The position numbers and the translations under genes were made by a program. The notes below the pieces were generated by a model. It searched no databases and was not told the DNA's origin. It saw only the letters and a list, made by a program, of their open reading frames with translations. DNA of 64,000 nucleotides from an uncultured Bacilli bacterium (GTDB taxonomy: Bacteria > Bacillota_I > Bacilli_A > RF39 > UBA660), in contig CAKOPG010000005.1 of the NCBI GenBank assembly GCA_934098745.1, forward strand, positions 1-64,000, written 5' to 3'. Below, one piece after another: positions 1 to 9,933 of the stretch; position 1 is the first letter of the stretch, and each line of letters starts with the position of its first letter.

Positions 1-184
1 ATACTTAAGGACCCTTTTGTATGTATGTAAATACCTTATATCATAAGGCTTTAAGACATATTTTAAGAAATATAAAAGTAGATAAAAAGTCAAATTTTGT
101 ATTTACAGAAAATAAGGGTTATGCTATAATTTATATAAGTTAGATAAAGATAAAGGTATGTCCTTAAGTATTATACTTAGGGGC
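1..184 (+). repeat. Invertible-promoter-like repeat, copy 1 (cut by window edge)
   Basis: About 184 bp nearly identical to the element at 25873-26067 and, on the opposite strand, related to the one at 45365-45559. The right boundary is the palindromic site at about 160-183; the left boundary is the same site in inverted orientation, cut off at base 1. Between them lies one consensus promoter pointing right. The only gene to the right, a sulfatase, runs towards this element, so the promoter does not drive it. Either a surface gene lies on the minus strand beyond the left edge and the promoter is in the off orientation, or the element is an orphan. Confidence 0.75.
102..130 (+). promoter_or_regulatory. 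Sigma-A-type promoter inside repeat copy 1
   Basis: TTTACA (102-107), 17-nt spacer, extended TGC-TATAAT (125-130). The same core, including the GGTTATGC before the -10 box, recurs upstream of the surface gene at 32694-34475. Transcription would meet a palindrome followed by a T-run within about 60 nt, so a very short transcript is expected in this orientation. Confidence 0.75.
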
Positions 185-192
185 ATTTTTAT

Positions 193-220
193 ATCTTGCG
201 TTAGTCCCTTAGGGATAATA
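193..220 (-). repeat. Short palindromic repeat, site 1
   Basis: A 28-bp motif built round TCCCTTAGGGA and followed, in repeat orientation, by GACTAACG. The same motif lies 3' of three surface-protein genes at 24003, 38603 and 43748, there always on the plus strand. This copy has the opposite orientation and follows repeat copy 1 directly, with no gene between them. Confidence 0.65.
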
Positions 221-255
221 AAAACTCATAAAGTAAATTTCTTACTCTATGAGTA
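217..255 (-). terminator. Rho-independent terminator of the LtaS-like gene
   Basis: On the minus strand ACTCATAGAGTAA pairs with TTTACTTTATGAGT and is followed by TTTTTATT, just downstream of the sulfatase stop codon. Confidence 0.75.
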
Positions 256-265
256 TCTATATAAA

Positions 266-2212
266 CTATTCTAAATCTTTAAGCAAATCAAATGTAATAA
301 TATCATCCGATATCTGAATAATCTTATCCGCATATTCACTATTCTTCCTAATATAATCTTCTGAAATAATACTACCACTAGATAATGAATATGCTTCATT
401 ATTCTTAGAACTATAGTATATCTTATCTGTTATATAAGAACCATCCTTAAATACAACTATTCCATCACTCTTCTTAATACCCATAACATCTTTTCCTAAA
501 GCATATTTATTATATATTCCTAACATATTACCCAAAGTAACTGAAGCATCTATCATTCCCATTGGCGTATCACAATTAATTTGATATTGCTTATCTTTAG
601 TCCATATAATAAATGGTACTCTCCTATCAAGTTCATAATCATATTCATTATATTCTACATATTCAGGATCATCCTCTGTCAATACTCTATCTGTAATTGG
701 ATCATAATTATACATATAATTATATTCTTTTCTATTTAATCTAGCATCATGATCCCCATATATTACAATAACCGTATTATCAAGAAGACCTGCCTGATCC
801 ATATCATCTATAAATTGTCCAATAGCCTGATCCATATAATTAACTGCTTTAATATATCTCCCAAGCGCTCTTCCTTCTAAATAATCTCTTGTAACCATCT
901 TTCCATCAATAGATACCGTCTTTGTTACTTTATAATCACTATAAGCTTCTGGATTTCTCCAAGGAGTATGATTAGTAAGCGTAATAAGCGTTCCATAATA
1001 AGGTTCTCCTACTTCTTTTTTAATCTCATTAATCATTGGTACAGCCTGTCTAAAAAATGATTTATCTGATAATCCAAGTCCATATACTTCATCTATTACA
1101 AAGCTAGATTTTGAATAAAACTTATCATATCCCATATTTAAATGCATCGTATCCCTATTCCAAAAATCACCATCATTACCATGCATACTAAATACATAAT
1201 AACCCTTATTATTAAGTAAATTCTGAATTGTTACATATTTATTATTAAAATAATTTACAAATACCGTACCATTTTTAGCAGGTAATAACCCACTCGAATA
1301 TGTAAATTCACTATCACTACTAGTACCTACTCCTACTTGAGCATAAAAATTACTAAAAAATATTCCCTCTTTAGCCAACCTATTAATATTTGGTGTAACC
1401 TCTTTTCCTTCAAAACTAAGATTCATATTAAAGGCTTGTAAGCTCTCGGCATGAATTACTATAACATTCTTACCTTCAAATATCTTCGTATAATCATTTA
1501 CACTCTGTACAGACTCATTCTCTTCGTAGTATTCTTTTGTTTCTTTTAAAGCCTTATCATAACCAAATAAATTATTAAATGTTGGTTTCAAACTCTGTAT
1601 TAAATCATCAACTTGATATATATATCCACCAAAACTATCGACAACCGCCACCCTATTCCACATTTTTACAAGTCTACTGAAGGAATTATATGGTGGTAAA
1701 GCACAACCAATTCCTACTACCGCTATAAAAACATATAAAGTATTTAAAAATCTCTTTTTAGAAACAATATAATTTTCTTTCTTCTTCTTAAACATTATTC
1801 CTAAAACTATTAAATTCCAAAAATATATCCAATCACTATTCTTTAAAGCAAAATCAACCACTGCTTCTCCTACATCTTTAACAAAAACTGATGTTGCTAA
1901 AAGAGAAAAAGATACAAAAGAATCATAATAATTATGATATATAGCATTAACTACACATACTGCTACCATTAATAGTGAAGAAATAAAATAATATATATTT
2001 CTTCTTTTTTTCTTTATTAAAAAAGATATTGCTCCAAGTAACAAAACAAAGGCTAAATCAAACATTATTGGTCTTATCTTAAAAGTACCAAGAGTAAAAA
2101 ATCTAAACATTATTCCATTAATGACATTACTAAATATAAAGAATAATAATACTGGATAATTATTTTTTATATTTATAAATCCATCTTTTATTTTCTTAAA
2201 TCTAATCTTCAT
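266..2212 (-). CDS. LTA synthase-like membrane sulfatase
   Basis: An alkaline-phosphatase-superfamily phosphoglycerol transferase of the LtaS type, about 648 aa. Five N-terminal membrane segments (roughly residues 20-170) precede an extracytoplasmic sulfatase domain. Visible active-site features are HAES with the metal-binding Glu (about 256), GVGTSSDSEF with the nucleophilic Thr (about 297), GDFWNRD, and YGDHDAR with Asp/His metal ligands (about 487). Known LtaS enzymes polymerise glycerol phosphate from phosphatidylglycerol on the outer membrane face. I chose the ATG at 2212 because GAAGGA lies 9 nt upstream; an ATG at 2221 abuts that site. It is divergent from the second sulfatase at 2326. 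Substrate specificity cannot be told from sequence. Confidence 0.9.
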   Translation of the reverse strand: MKIRFKKIKDGFINIKNNYPVLLFFIFSNVINGIMFRFFTLGTFKIRPIMFDLAFVLLLGAISFLIKKKRRNIYYFISSLLMVAVCVVNAIYHNYYDSFVSFSLLATSVFVKDVGEAVVDFALKNSDWIYFWNLIVLGIMFKKKKENYIVSKKRFLNTLYVFIAVVGIGCALPPYNSFSRLVKMWNRVAVVDSFGGYIYQVDDLIQSLKPTFNNLFGYDKALKETKEYYEENESVQSVNDYTKIFEGKNVIVIHAESLQAFNMNLSFEGKEVTPNINRLAKEGIFFSNFYAQVGVGTSSDSEFTYSSGLLPAKNGTVFVNYFNNKYVTIQNLLNNKGYYVFSMHGNDGDFWNRDTMHLNMGYDKFYSKSSFVIDEVYGLGLSDKSFFRQAVPMINEIKKEVGEPYYGTLITLTNHTPWRNPEAYSDYKVTKTVSIDGKMVTRDYLEGRALGRYIKAVNYMDQAIGQFIDDMDQAGLLDNTVIVIYGDHDARLNRKEYNYMYNYDPITDRVLTEDDPEYVEYNEYDYELDRRVPFIIWTKDKQYQINCDTPMGMIDASVTLGNMLGIYNKYALGKDVMGIKKSDGIVVFKDGSYITDKIYYSSKNNEAYSLSSGSIISEDYIRKNSEYADKIIQISDDIITFDLLKDLE

Positions 2213-2296
2213 AACTTTCATTCCTTCTTTGACTATTTTTATTATATCATAATTATGTAAAATAAACTAGTACTTGTTTACTTAACATTAATTGTT

Positions 2297-2305
2297 TGCT
2301 ATAAT
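2297..2305 (+). promoter_or_regulatory. Extended -10 promoter of the LTA glycosylation operon
   Basis: TGC-TATAAT at 2297-2305, about 20 nt before the chosen start of the second sulfatase. No good -35 is correctly spaced, so recognition probably rests on the extended -10 element. The 5' leader would be very short. Confidence 0.5.
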
Positions 2306-2325
2306 ATTACCATATGGTGATTTAT

Positions 2326-4272
2326 ATGGAAGTACTAAAAAAATTAAATATAAACAAAGATAAATTAAAAAAAATATTAGATAAAATTATAATATTTATT
2401 TCTAAATATAATTATTTACTATTTTTAGCTTTACCTCTTATCGCAATGGATATAATTACAAGATTATTTGGTAGAAATATCGATTTTTATTCTATATATA
2501 AAATAACCCCAAATATCTTTACTATATCTTGGGTTACCTTATTTATAGCCCTAACTATATCTTTTAAGAAAAAAATTGGAAAATACTTATATTTATTTTT
2601 AAATATTCTCTTCTTAATAGTATTCTTAGCTAATAATGTTTATTATTCAATGACCAAAACATTCTTCGATTTCTCTTTATTAGAATCTGCTTCTGAAGGA
2701 GCTCCTTATATCTTAGATACTATCTTAAATTGTAACGTTTTAGTATATATATCCTTTATCTTTATTATATATCTAATTCATCTAGGTTATAAAAAGATTC
2801 CCTATAAAACTAAGAATAACTTTAAAATATTGTTAATTGTAATCCCCTTATTTATTCTTACTCATCCCCTAATACCATATTTATTAGGTAAAGCTAATAC
2901 CAGTCTTACTTGGTCATCATGGCGTAATCCTAGAAATATCTATATATCATTTAATGATAATAACAAATCGATGAAAGTAAGTGGATTATATGAATATACA
3001 TTTAGAAATTTCTATATAACATTCTTAAAAACAGAAGAACAAGAAAATTTAGAAGATATTGAATTTCTAAATAATGCCTTTGCCGAAACAGAAGAACATA
3101 ATAACAAATATACTGGCATCTTTAAAGATCGTAATGTTATCTTTATTCAATTCGAAGGCTTAGATGATTGGCTATTTAATGAAGAAGATACCCCTACTAT
3201 CTATTCTATGCTAAATAATGCTTATAATTTTTCTAATCATTATTCTTATTATAATGGTGGTGGTTCTACCTTTAATTCTGAATTTGCCGTTAATACTGGT
3301 TTTATTACCCCATTATCCTATACCCAAAACGCCTACACCTTTAATAAAAACAGTTTTCCATATTCTATGGCTCATTTATTTAAAGATGCTGGCTATACCG
3401 TTAATGCTTTCCATATGAATAATGGTGAATACTATTCAAGAACTACTAACTATCAAAACTGGGGTTATGATAAATACTATGGCCTTCTAGATATTAATGA
3501 TTACAAAGATGAAACCTATCGTTTGGATCGTAACCTTATTCTTGATGAAAAATTTAATGAACTATTATTTAATACCGAAAATAAATTTGTCGATTATATA
3601 ATTACCTATTCTGGACATCTTCCATTTAGTAATACCAAAGGCGTTTGCAAATTACTATATGAAGAAGATATTAATACTTACCTAGAAAATATTGACGAAA
3701 ATACTCCAAAAGTAGCTCCTGAATTCAAAGAAATGACTGAATATGAATGTATTAAAAGACAAGCTAAAGAAACTGATTATATGATGAAATTATTACTAGA
3801 AAATCTAGAAGAAAAAAATCTAATAGATAATACCGTTTTAGTAGTTTTCACCGACCATTATCTATATACGATTGAAGATAAAACTATCTTAGATAGATAT
3901 AAAAATACTTCTAATAATCTTATTAATAAAACTCCATTCTTTATCTGGAGTAAAGATACTAAAAAAACTACTATTTCTAAAGTTACATCACAATTAAACA
4001 TCTTACCAACTACTCTAAATTTGTTTGGTATTAAATATAATCCTAATAATTATATTGCTAAAGATGCTCTAGATCCAAACTATGAAGGCATTGTCTTCTT
4101 TAGTGATTATTCTTGGTATGATGGTAATATCTATGTAGCCAGTGGAGAAGTAATCAATGATAAATATATTTCTAAAGAAGCCCTTGAAGAAAAAAACTAT
4201 TATATTAGTTATGTTACTAAAAAGAATGATTTAGCTCTCAAATACAATTACTTTAAACACCATAAACAATAA
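2326..4272 (+). CDS. Second LtaS-like sulfatase, first gene of glycosylation operon
   Basis: About 648 aa with the LtaS plan: five membrane segments (roughly 35-190) then a sulfatase domain. The metal Glu is in FIQFEGLDDW, the nucleophilic Thr in GGGSTFNSEF (about residue 315), and the C-terminal metal Asp/His in VVFTDHYLYT. It is clearly diverged from the neighbour at 266-2212, so the two probably differ in role (for example primase versus polymerase, or different headgroups); this is inference. The ATG at 2326 has GGTGAT 5 nt upstream; the ATG at 2314 has none. It is followed by a glycosyltransferase, a YfhO-like and a GtcA-like gene in the same direction. Confidence 0.88.
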   Translation: MEVLKKLNINKDKLKKILDKIIIFISKYNYLLFLALPLIAMDIITRLFGRNIDFYSIYKITPNIFTISWVTLFIALTISFKKKIGKYLYLFLNILFLIVFLANNVYYSMTKTFFDFSLLESASEGAPYILDTILNCNVLVYISFIFIIYLIHLGYKKIPYKTKNNFKILLIVIPLFILTHPLIPYLLGKANTSLTWSSWRNPRNIYISFNDNNKSMKVSGLYEYTFRNFYITFLKTEEQENLEDIEFLNNAFAETEEHNNKYTGIFKDRNVIFIQFEGLDDWLFNEEDTPTIYSMLNNAYNFSNHYSYYNGGGSTFNSEFAVNTGFITPLSYTQNAYTFNKNSFPYSMAHLFKDAGYTVNAFHMNNGEYYSRTTNYQNWGYDKYYGLLDINDYKDETYRLDRNLILDEKFNELLFNTENKFVDYIITYSGHLPFSNTKGVCKLLYEEDINTYLENIDENTPKVAPEFKEMTEYECIKRQAKETDYMMKLLLENLEEKNLIDNTVLVVFTDHYLYTIEDKTILDRYKNTSNNLINKTPFFIWSKDTKKTTISKVTSQLNILPTTLNLFGIKYNPNNYIAKDALDPNYEGIVFFSDYSWYDGNIYVASGEVINDKYISKEALEEKNYYISYVTKKNDLALKYNYFKHHKQ

Positions 4273-4291
4273 AATAAAGGAAGTGAATTAT

Positions 4292-5227
4292 ATGAAAAAA
4301 ATAAGTATTATTGTTCCATGTTATAATGAAGAACAAGCCATCCCTTTCTTCTACGAAGAAATTACTAAAACTGCGGATAACCTTAAAAAATATGATTTTG
4401 AATTCATCTTCGTAAATGATGGTTCAAAAGATAAAACAATCGACATCGTAAAAGAATATACTAAAAAAGATAAAAGAGTTAAATACATTCATTTTTCTAG
4501 AAATTTTGGTAAAGAAGCTGCTATGTATGCTGGCTTAGATTTATCAACTGGTGATTATGTTACTATTATGGATGCTGACTTACAAGATCCTCCAAGCCTA
4601 TTACCAGAAATGATTAAAGGGCTTGATGAAGAAGGTTACGATTGCGTCGCTACTAAAAGCACCAGTCGTAACGGTTACTCATTTCTTCGTAAAACATTTA
4701 CTAAATGGTTTTATAAAATTATCTCCAAAATATCTAAAACTGAAATGGTAGCTGGAGCCAGAGATTACCGCTTAATGACAAGACAAATGGTTGATTCGGT
4801 TCTTGAAATGAAAGAATACAACCGTTATTCTAAAGGCTTATTTGAATTTGTCGGATACAACGTCAAATGGATTGACTTTGAAAATCAAGAAAGAGTTGCT
4901 GGTACCACCAAATGGTCATTCTGGAAACTATTTATGTATGCTATTGAAGGTATTGTAGCCTTCTCTACAGCTCCTTTAGCTATTGCTTCTGTTGCAGGAT
5001 TTCTTTTCTGCTTAATATCATTTATCATGATTATCGTAATTATCATCAAAACTCTAATCTTTGGTGATCCAACATCCGGTTGGCCTAGCCTTGTATGTAT
5101 CATTTTCTTTGTAAGTGGTGTCCAATTATTCTGCTTAGGAATTATTGGTGAATACCTATCAAAAACATACCTAGAAACTAAAAAAAGACCAATATATATT
5201 ATTAAAGAAACTAATGTGGAGAAATAA
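4292..5227 (+). CDS. Polyprenyl-phosphate glycosyltransferase (CsbB/GtrB type)
   Basis: A family 2 glycosyltransferase of about 311 aa. It starts SIIVPCYNE, has VNDGSKDKT, the DADLQDPP metal/sugar-binding motif, and two C-terminal membrane helices (about 230-300). Such enzymes transfer a sugar from a nucleotide sugar to undecaprenyl phosphate on the inner face. The next two genes supply a YfhO-like polytopic protein and a GtrA/GtcA-like protein, the partners CsbB-type enzymes have in LTA glycosylation. The ATG at 4292 has AGGAAG upstream; an upstream in-frame GTG overlaps that site. Confidence is high for family, moderate for the acceptor polymer. Confidence 0.9.
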   Translation: MKKISIIVPCYNEEQAIPFFYEEITKTADNLKKYDFEFIFVNDGSKDKTIDIVKEYTKKDKRVKYIHFSRNFGKEAAMYAGLDLSTGDYVTIMDADLQDPPSLLPEMIKGLDEEGYDCVATKSTSRNGYSFLRKTFTKWFYKIISKISKTEMVAGARDYRLMTRQMVDSVLEMKEYNRYSKGLFEFVGYNVKWIDFENQERVAGTTKWSFWKLFMYAIEGIVAFSTAPLAIASVAGFLFCLISFIMIIVIIIKTLIFGDPTSGWPSLVCIIFFVSGVQLFCLGIIGEYLSKTYLETKKRPIYIIKETNVEK

Positions 5228-5229
5228 AA

Positions 5230-7722
5230 ATGAAAAAATTACTAAAAAAGTATTCAGCTGAAATATTTATTACCTTAGCTGTTCTCTTAATAGTACTAAT
5301 AAATACCCATTTTACCAATATGTTTGGTTCTAATACCGATTGGCTTAATCAACATACCATATATCCCGAATACTTTAGACAAACTTTCTATCAAACCGGA
5401 AAACTTATTCCTAACTTAGCCCTAAATTATGGTGCTGGAGAAAACATCTTTAATTTCTCATACTATGGTTTATTAAGCCCTATCATTTTACCATCATATC
5501 TCTTACCATTTATCGATATGGTTACTTATATGACTATTACCAATATCCTTATAGTTATCTCTTCTGGTATTCTCTTTTACCATTTTCTAAGAAAACATAA
5601 CTATAATTATCAAATATCATTAACCGTAGCTCTAATTCTTACCTTAGCATGCCCTCTTATATTTCAAATGCATCGACATATCATGTTTGTAAATTATATG
5701 CCATTTTTAATAATGGGCTTCTTTGGTATTGATAATTATTACAATAACTCTAAAAGAACTCTCTTAATAATAAGTATCTTTTTAATGATTATGACAAGTT
5801 ATTATTATAGTATATGTGGTATCTTAGTACTAGGTATATATTACTTATACTTATATTTTAAAAATAATAATAAATTTATCCTAAAAAAATTTATAAAAGA
5901 TATCTTTTTACTTGCTATTCCTATAATTATTGCTATTATGTTAAGTGCTATTCTCCTCCTACCAACAATATATACTTTATTTAATGGCCGTGGAGAAAGT
6001 GAAACTACTTACTCATTAATAAAATTATTAACCCCTAATCTTAAAATATATAAAATATTTTCAGGAACATATAATATTGGTACATCTATTATTGGTTTTA
6101 TAGCCTTAATATATCTATTCTATAGCAATAAGCCACATAATAAAATTATTGCGACAATTTCATCGATAATTCTCTTTATTCCACTATTTTGTTACTTATT
6201 AAATGGTGGTCTATACCTAAGAGAAAAATGCTTTATTCCATTCTTACCATTAATATGTTACTTTATAGCTATCTTTCTAAAAGATTTATATAATAATAAA
6301 ATAAACTTATTACCATTCATAATACGTCTATCTATTATCTCTATATTAATATATTATTATAATAAATTACAATACTTCTATATAATACTAATTATCTTTA
6401 TTATTATTCTCTTTATTTGGCAAAAAAATAAAAAGTCATGGTTAGTAAGTGGTTATCTAATACTTAGTGCCTTTGCCATTGCTATTGGCTCTGCTCTTGA
6501 AGAAGATATGACTAGTATTAAAAGATATAATGAAGTATTTAATAAAAATATTGATACATCCATTAAAAATATTTTAAAAGAAGATTCTAGTTTCTATCGT
6601 AGTAATAATTTAGATTACCCAACAGTTACTGTTAATAAAATATATACTTCAAATTATTATACAACTAACCTATATTCATCTACCTATAATGGATATTACT
6701 TAGATTTTATTCGTAAACATTTTCAAGGAAGTACTATCGATTATAATTACTTCCTCGTATCAGCTAATAAAAATATTCTCTTCAATTCATTCATGGGAGT
6801 AAAATACTTATATTCAAGTAAAGATTTAGGCTTAGGTTATACTAAAATTGCTGATAATATCTATCGTAACAACCTAGCTCTACCTATTATTTATGGTAAC
6901 AGCATCCTAACAAGTAAAGATAACTATCGTAACTATTCATACCCATATAACTTAGATTTCTTCTTACAAAGTACCATTATTGAAAATAAAAATATAAATA
7001 ACCCTATAAATAATCTTATTAAAGAAGAAAATATCCCATATACCATTATATCTAATAATGGCGTTGAAATAACTTCTGACAATAATACCCATACACTAAA
7101 AGTTAAAGATACCGGCTCTCTTACCATAAAGTTAAATACCCCATTACATAATAAACTATTATTTATAGATTTATATGGGCTTACTGCTAACAGTTGCAAA
7201 ATAGATAATATTACTATGACTATCAATGATGTAGGTAATCTATTAACCTGTCGTACATGGACCTATAATAATAAAAATAATACTTTCCATTTCCTTATTA
7301 ATGATCCATCTATTGATACTTTAAATATTGAATTAACAAAAGGTACCTACACTATTACCGATATTAAAACATATATATTAGATTATCAAGACTTAGCCAA
7401 TATTTCTAACAATAAAACTGCTATGAAGATAACTAAATATAATAATGATATAATTACTGGTACTATTAACATGCCTGAAGATGGTTATTTAGTAACATCC
7501 ATTCCTTATGATTCTGGATTCACTATAAACATTGATGGCTCTGAAGTACCTATTTCTAAAGTAAACATTGCCTTTCTAGGTACTAAAATATCCAAAGGAT
7601 CTCATGAAATAACTATCACTTACCATTCACCATGGTTAAAAACCGGTATAATTATATCTATATTAGGATTATTATCATTTATAATAGTTATCATTAAAGA
7701 TAACAAAAGGAGTACATTATGA
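5230..7722 (+). CDS. YfhO-family polytopic membrane protein
   Basis: An 830-aa protein with about a dozen membrane helices in the first 425 residues, then a long extracytoplasmic region and one last helix near the C-terminus. The N-terminal pattern NTDWLNQHTIYPEYFRQ and LALNYGAGENIFNFSYYG is typical of the YfhO family, GT-C-like enzymes thought to move a sugar from a lipid carrier to LTA on the outer face. It starts 2 nt after the glycosyltransferase stop, and its end overlaps the GtcA-like start by 4 nt, so the three are translationally coupled. The function is inferred from family and context. Confidence 0.85.
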   Translation: MKKLLKKYSAEIFITLAVLLIVLINTHFTNMFGSNTDWLNQHTIYPEYFRQTFYQTGKLIPNLALNYGAGENIFNFSYYGLLSPIILPSYLLPFIDMVTYMTITNILIVISSGILFYHFLRKHNYNYQISLTVALILTLACPLIFQMHRHIMFVNYMPFLIMGFFGIDNYYNNSKRTLLIISIFLMIMTSYYYSICGILVLGIYYLYLYFKNNNKFILKKFIKDIFLLAIPIIIAIMLSAILLLPTIYTLFNGRGESETTYSLIKLLTPNLKIYKIFSGTYNIGTSIIGFIALIYLFYSNKPHNKIIATISSIILFIPLFCYLLNGGLYLREKCFIPFLPLICYFIAIFLKDLYNNKINLLPFIIRLSIISILIYYYNKLQYFYIILIIFIIILFIWQKNKKSWLVSGYLILSAFAIAIGSALEEDMTSIKRYNEVFNKNIDTSIKNILKEDSSFYRSNNLDYPTVTVNKIYTSNYYTTNLYSSTYNGYYLDFIRKHFQGSTIDYNYFLVSANKNILFNSFMGVKYLYSSKDLGLGYTKIADNIYRNNLALPIIYGNSILTSKDNYRNYSYPYNLDFFLQSTIIENKNINNPINNLIKEENIPYTIISNNGVEITSDNNTHTLKVKDTGSLTIKLNTPLHNKLLFIDLYGLTANSCKIDNITMTINDVGNLLTCRTWTYNNKNNTFHFLINDPSIDTLNIELTKGTYTITDIKTYILDYQDLANISNNKTAMKITKYNNDIITGTINMPEDGYLVTSIPYDSGFTINIDGSEVPISKVNIAFLGTKISKGSHEITITYHSPWLKTGIIISILGLLSFIIVIIKDNKRSTL

Positions 7723-8144
7723 AAACAATAAAACAATTATATTTAAAGTATAAAGAACTAATTAATTATCTAATATTTGGTGTATTAACAACAGTTGTTA
7801 GTCTAGCTACATATTATGCCTTAGTCCTAACAATCTTAGATGCTAACGTTCCTTTAGAACTTCAACTAGCTAACATTATATCTTGGATTACTTGTGTAAC
7901 ATTTGCCTATATCACTAATAGAAAATATGTCTTTGCTCCCACTAACAAATCATTAATAAAAGAAATAATTGAATTTTATTCAGCTAGATTATTAGCACTA
8001 TTTATTGATATGGGATTAATGTTCATCTTCGTCTCAACTCTTCATTTTAATGATAAAATAATTAAATTAATAATCCAAGTAATAATTATTATTGTCAATT
8101 ATATATTGAGTAAATTAATTGTCTTCAAAAAAGAAAAGAAATAA
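7719..8144 (+). CDS. GtrA/GtcA-family membrane protein
   Basis: 141 aa with four predicted membrane helices. It begins with the family hallmark LINYLIFGVLTTVVSLATYY and carries TNRKYVF between helices 2 and 3. GtrA/GtcA proteins are proposed flippases for undecaprenyl-phosphate-linked sugars in wall or lipoteichoic acid glycosylation. It overlaps the YfhO gene by 4 nt (ATGA) and completes the CsbB-YfhO-GtcA set. A weak hairpin follows before the next promoter. Confidence 0.87.
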   Translation: MKTIKQLYLKYKELINYLIFGVLTTVVSLATYYALVLTILDANVPLELQLANIISWITCVTFAYITNRKYVFAPTNKSLIKEIIEFYSARLLALFIDMGLMFIFVSTLHFNDKIIKLIIQVIIIIVNYILSKLIVFKKEKK

Positions 8145-8163
8145 CACCATCTATTTCTTTTTC

Positions 8164-8192
8164 TTGTCTATATAATAATTAAATGATATAAT
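8164..8192 (+). promoter_or_regulatory. Promoter of the ABC exporter gene
   Basis: TTGTCT (8164-8169), 17-nt spacer, TATAAT (8187-8192), followed by a GGAGG ribosome site at 8199-8203. This separates the exporter from the glycosylation operon. Confidence 0.6.
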
Positions 8193-8211
8193 CTATACGG
8201 AGGTGTTACTT

Positions 8212-9933
8212 ATGAAAGAAAAACCATTCAAATTAATCTTTGAATACTTAAAAGAAGATAAACTCAAATTAATTATCTATTTATTCTTAGTTATCTGCTC
8301 CTATATTCCAGCTCTTGCTTCGACCTTTTTCTGGGGCTTTGCCATGGAGGGTTTAATAGATAATAACTTTAATACATTTGTTAAATATCTAATTATATGG
8401 GAATCTTCCTATATAATATTTTATTGTTTTTTAGCAGCTCCTAGAGATCTTTTATATAATTACTTAGAAATAAAATTCAACAAAAATGCCATTAAAGACA
8501 TGTATCACAAAATAACAAATCTTCCTGCCATTGCCTTTGAAGATATCGGTGTTGGTGAATTTATTAACAGATTGACAACCGATCCCGATAGAGTTATGGA
8601 ACTTCTTGCCAAACTAATCAAAATGTCTTGCCGTGCTTTCGTTGTTATTATAGTCATCATCATATCATTTAAAGTTAATATTATCCTGGGAATAGAAATT
8701 ATTATCTTTGCTCTGGTAATGGGTTTAATTTCATACCATTTCTTCCCTAAAATTAAAAATACCCAACAAACCCTAAAAAAACAAAGTGACAAAGAAATAA
8801 AAGAAGCTACTGAAAATCTAACTGGTATTAGAGAAATAAAATCATTAGGTATTAAAAATAATATTGAAAACAGAATGTTTAAAAATATTGATGATTATTT
8901 CAAAAGCAGTAAAAAAATTCGTAGTTATGAAGTTGTATATTATAGTCTTAACAACTTTGCCTACTTTGCTCTTCAATTCATTATTCTCTTAACTGCCGGA
9001 TATCTTCTTGTAAAAGGCAAAATGGTTCTAAGTACCTTTATTGTAATTGAATCATATATTTGGCGTATTGATGATGTCGTAGAAAGTATTAGTGACTTTG
9101 GAGTTAGTTATAATAAAGTTATTGTCTCTCTAAAAAGAATTAACGAAATACTTAAAAACAAATTATATCAAGATGAATCATTTGGCAATATTACTCTTAG
9201 TAACCCGAAAGGTTATATTACCTTTAATAACGTATCTTTTAAATATCGCTTAGATGAAGAAAATACTCTAAATAATCTAAATCTTACTATAGAACCACAT
9301 AAAAAAGTAGCTATCGTTGGTAAAAGTGGTAATGGTAAATCTACTATTTTTAATCTTCTATGTCGTTACTTTGATGCTACCTCTGGTAAAATTATGCTTG
9401 ATAACATCAATATTCTAGATTTAACTGAAGAAAGTCTAAGAAATAATATCTCTATTATTAGACAATCCCCATTTCTTTTCAACCTATCTATTTTTGAAAA
9501 CTTTAAACTAGTTAAAGATAATATAACTCTAGAAGAAATAAGAGCAGTTTGCCAAAAAGCTTATATTGATGATTATATTATGAGTCTTCCCAATAAATAT
9601 GATACTATTGTCGGTGAAGGTGGTGTTAATTTATCCGGAGGTCAAAAACAAAGAATTGCTATCGCCAGAACCCTTATTCTAAATACTAAAATTATTCTTT
9701 TTGATGAAGCGACATCTGCTTTAGACAATGAAAGCCAAAAATATATCAAAAAAACAATTGATACATTAGTTAAAGATCACACCATAATAATCGTCGCTCA
9801 TAGACTATCTACCATTATTGATGCTGATATCATTCATATTATTGACAAAGGACGCCTTGAAGCATCTGGTACTCACACATACCTACTAAAACATAGTAAT
9901 ACTTATAAATCATTATACGAAAAAGAGAAGTAA
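8212..9933 (+). CDS. ABC exporter, fused membrane and ATPase domains
   Basis: A half-size type IV ABC exporter of about 573 aa. Six membrane helices occupy the first 300 residues. The nucleotide-binding domain has Walker A GKSGNGKST (about 371-379), Q-loop IIRQSP, signature LSGGQ (about 474), Walker B IILFDEATSALD and the switch His in VAHRLS. It probably works as a homodimer exporting a lipid, peptide or drug; the substrate is not apparent. The ATG at 8212 is 8 nt after GGAGG; an in-frame GTG at 8203 lies within that site. A bidirectional terminator isolates it from the convergent amidase gene. Confidence 0.9.
   Translation: MKEKPFKLIFEYLKEDKLKLIIYLFLVICSYIPALASTFFWGFAMEGLIDNNFNTFVKYLIIWESSYIIFYCFLAAPRDLLYNYLEIKFNKNAIKDMYHKITNLPAIAFEDIGVGEFINRLTTDPDRVMELLAKLIKMSCRAFVVIIVIIISFKVNIILGIEIIIFALVMGLISYHFFPKIKNTQQTLKKQSDKEIKEATENLTGIREIKSLGIKNNIENRMFKNIDDYFKSSKKIRSYEVVYYSLNNFAYFALQFIILLTAGYLLVKGKMVLSTFIVIESYIWRIDDVVESISDFGVSYNKVIVSLKRINEILKNKLYQDESFGNITLSNPKGYITFNNVSFKYRLDEENTLNNLNLTIEPHKKVAIVGKSGNGKSTIFNLLCRYFDATSGKIMLDNINILDLTEESLRNNISIIRQSPFLFNLSIFENFKLVKDNITLEEIRAVCQKAYIDDYIMSLPNKYDTIVGEGGVNLSGGQKQRIAIARTLILNTKIILFDEATSALDNESQKYIKKTIDTLVKDHTIIIVAHRLSTIIDADIIHIIDKGRLEASGTHTYLLKHSNTYKSLYEKEK

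Noticed and set aside
8505..8792. Minus-strand ORF of 95 codons inside the ABC exporter
   Set aside because: Shadow of a conserved domain; no ribosome site and low-complexity translation.
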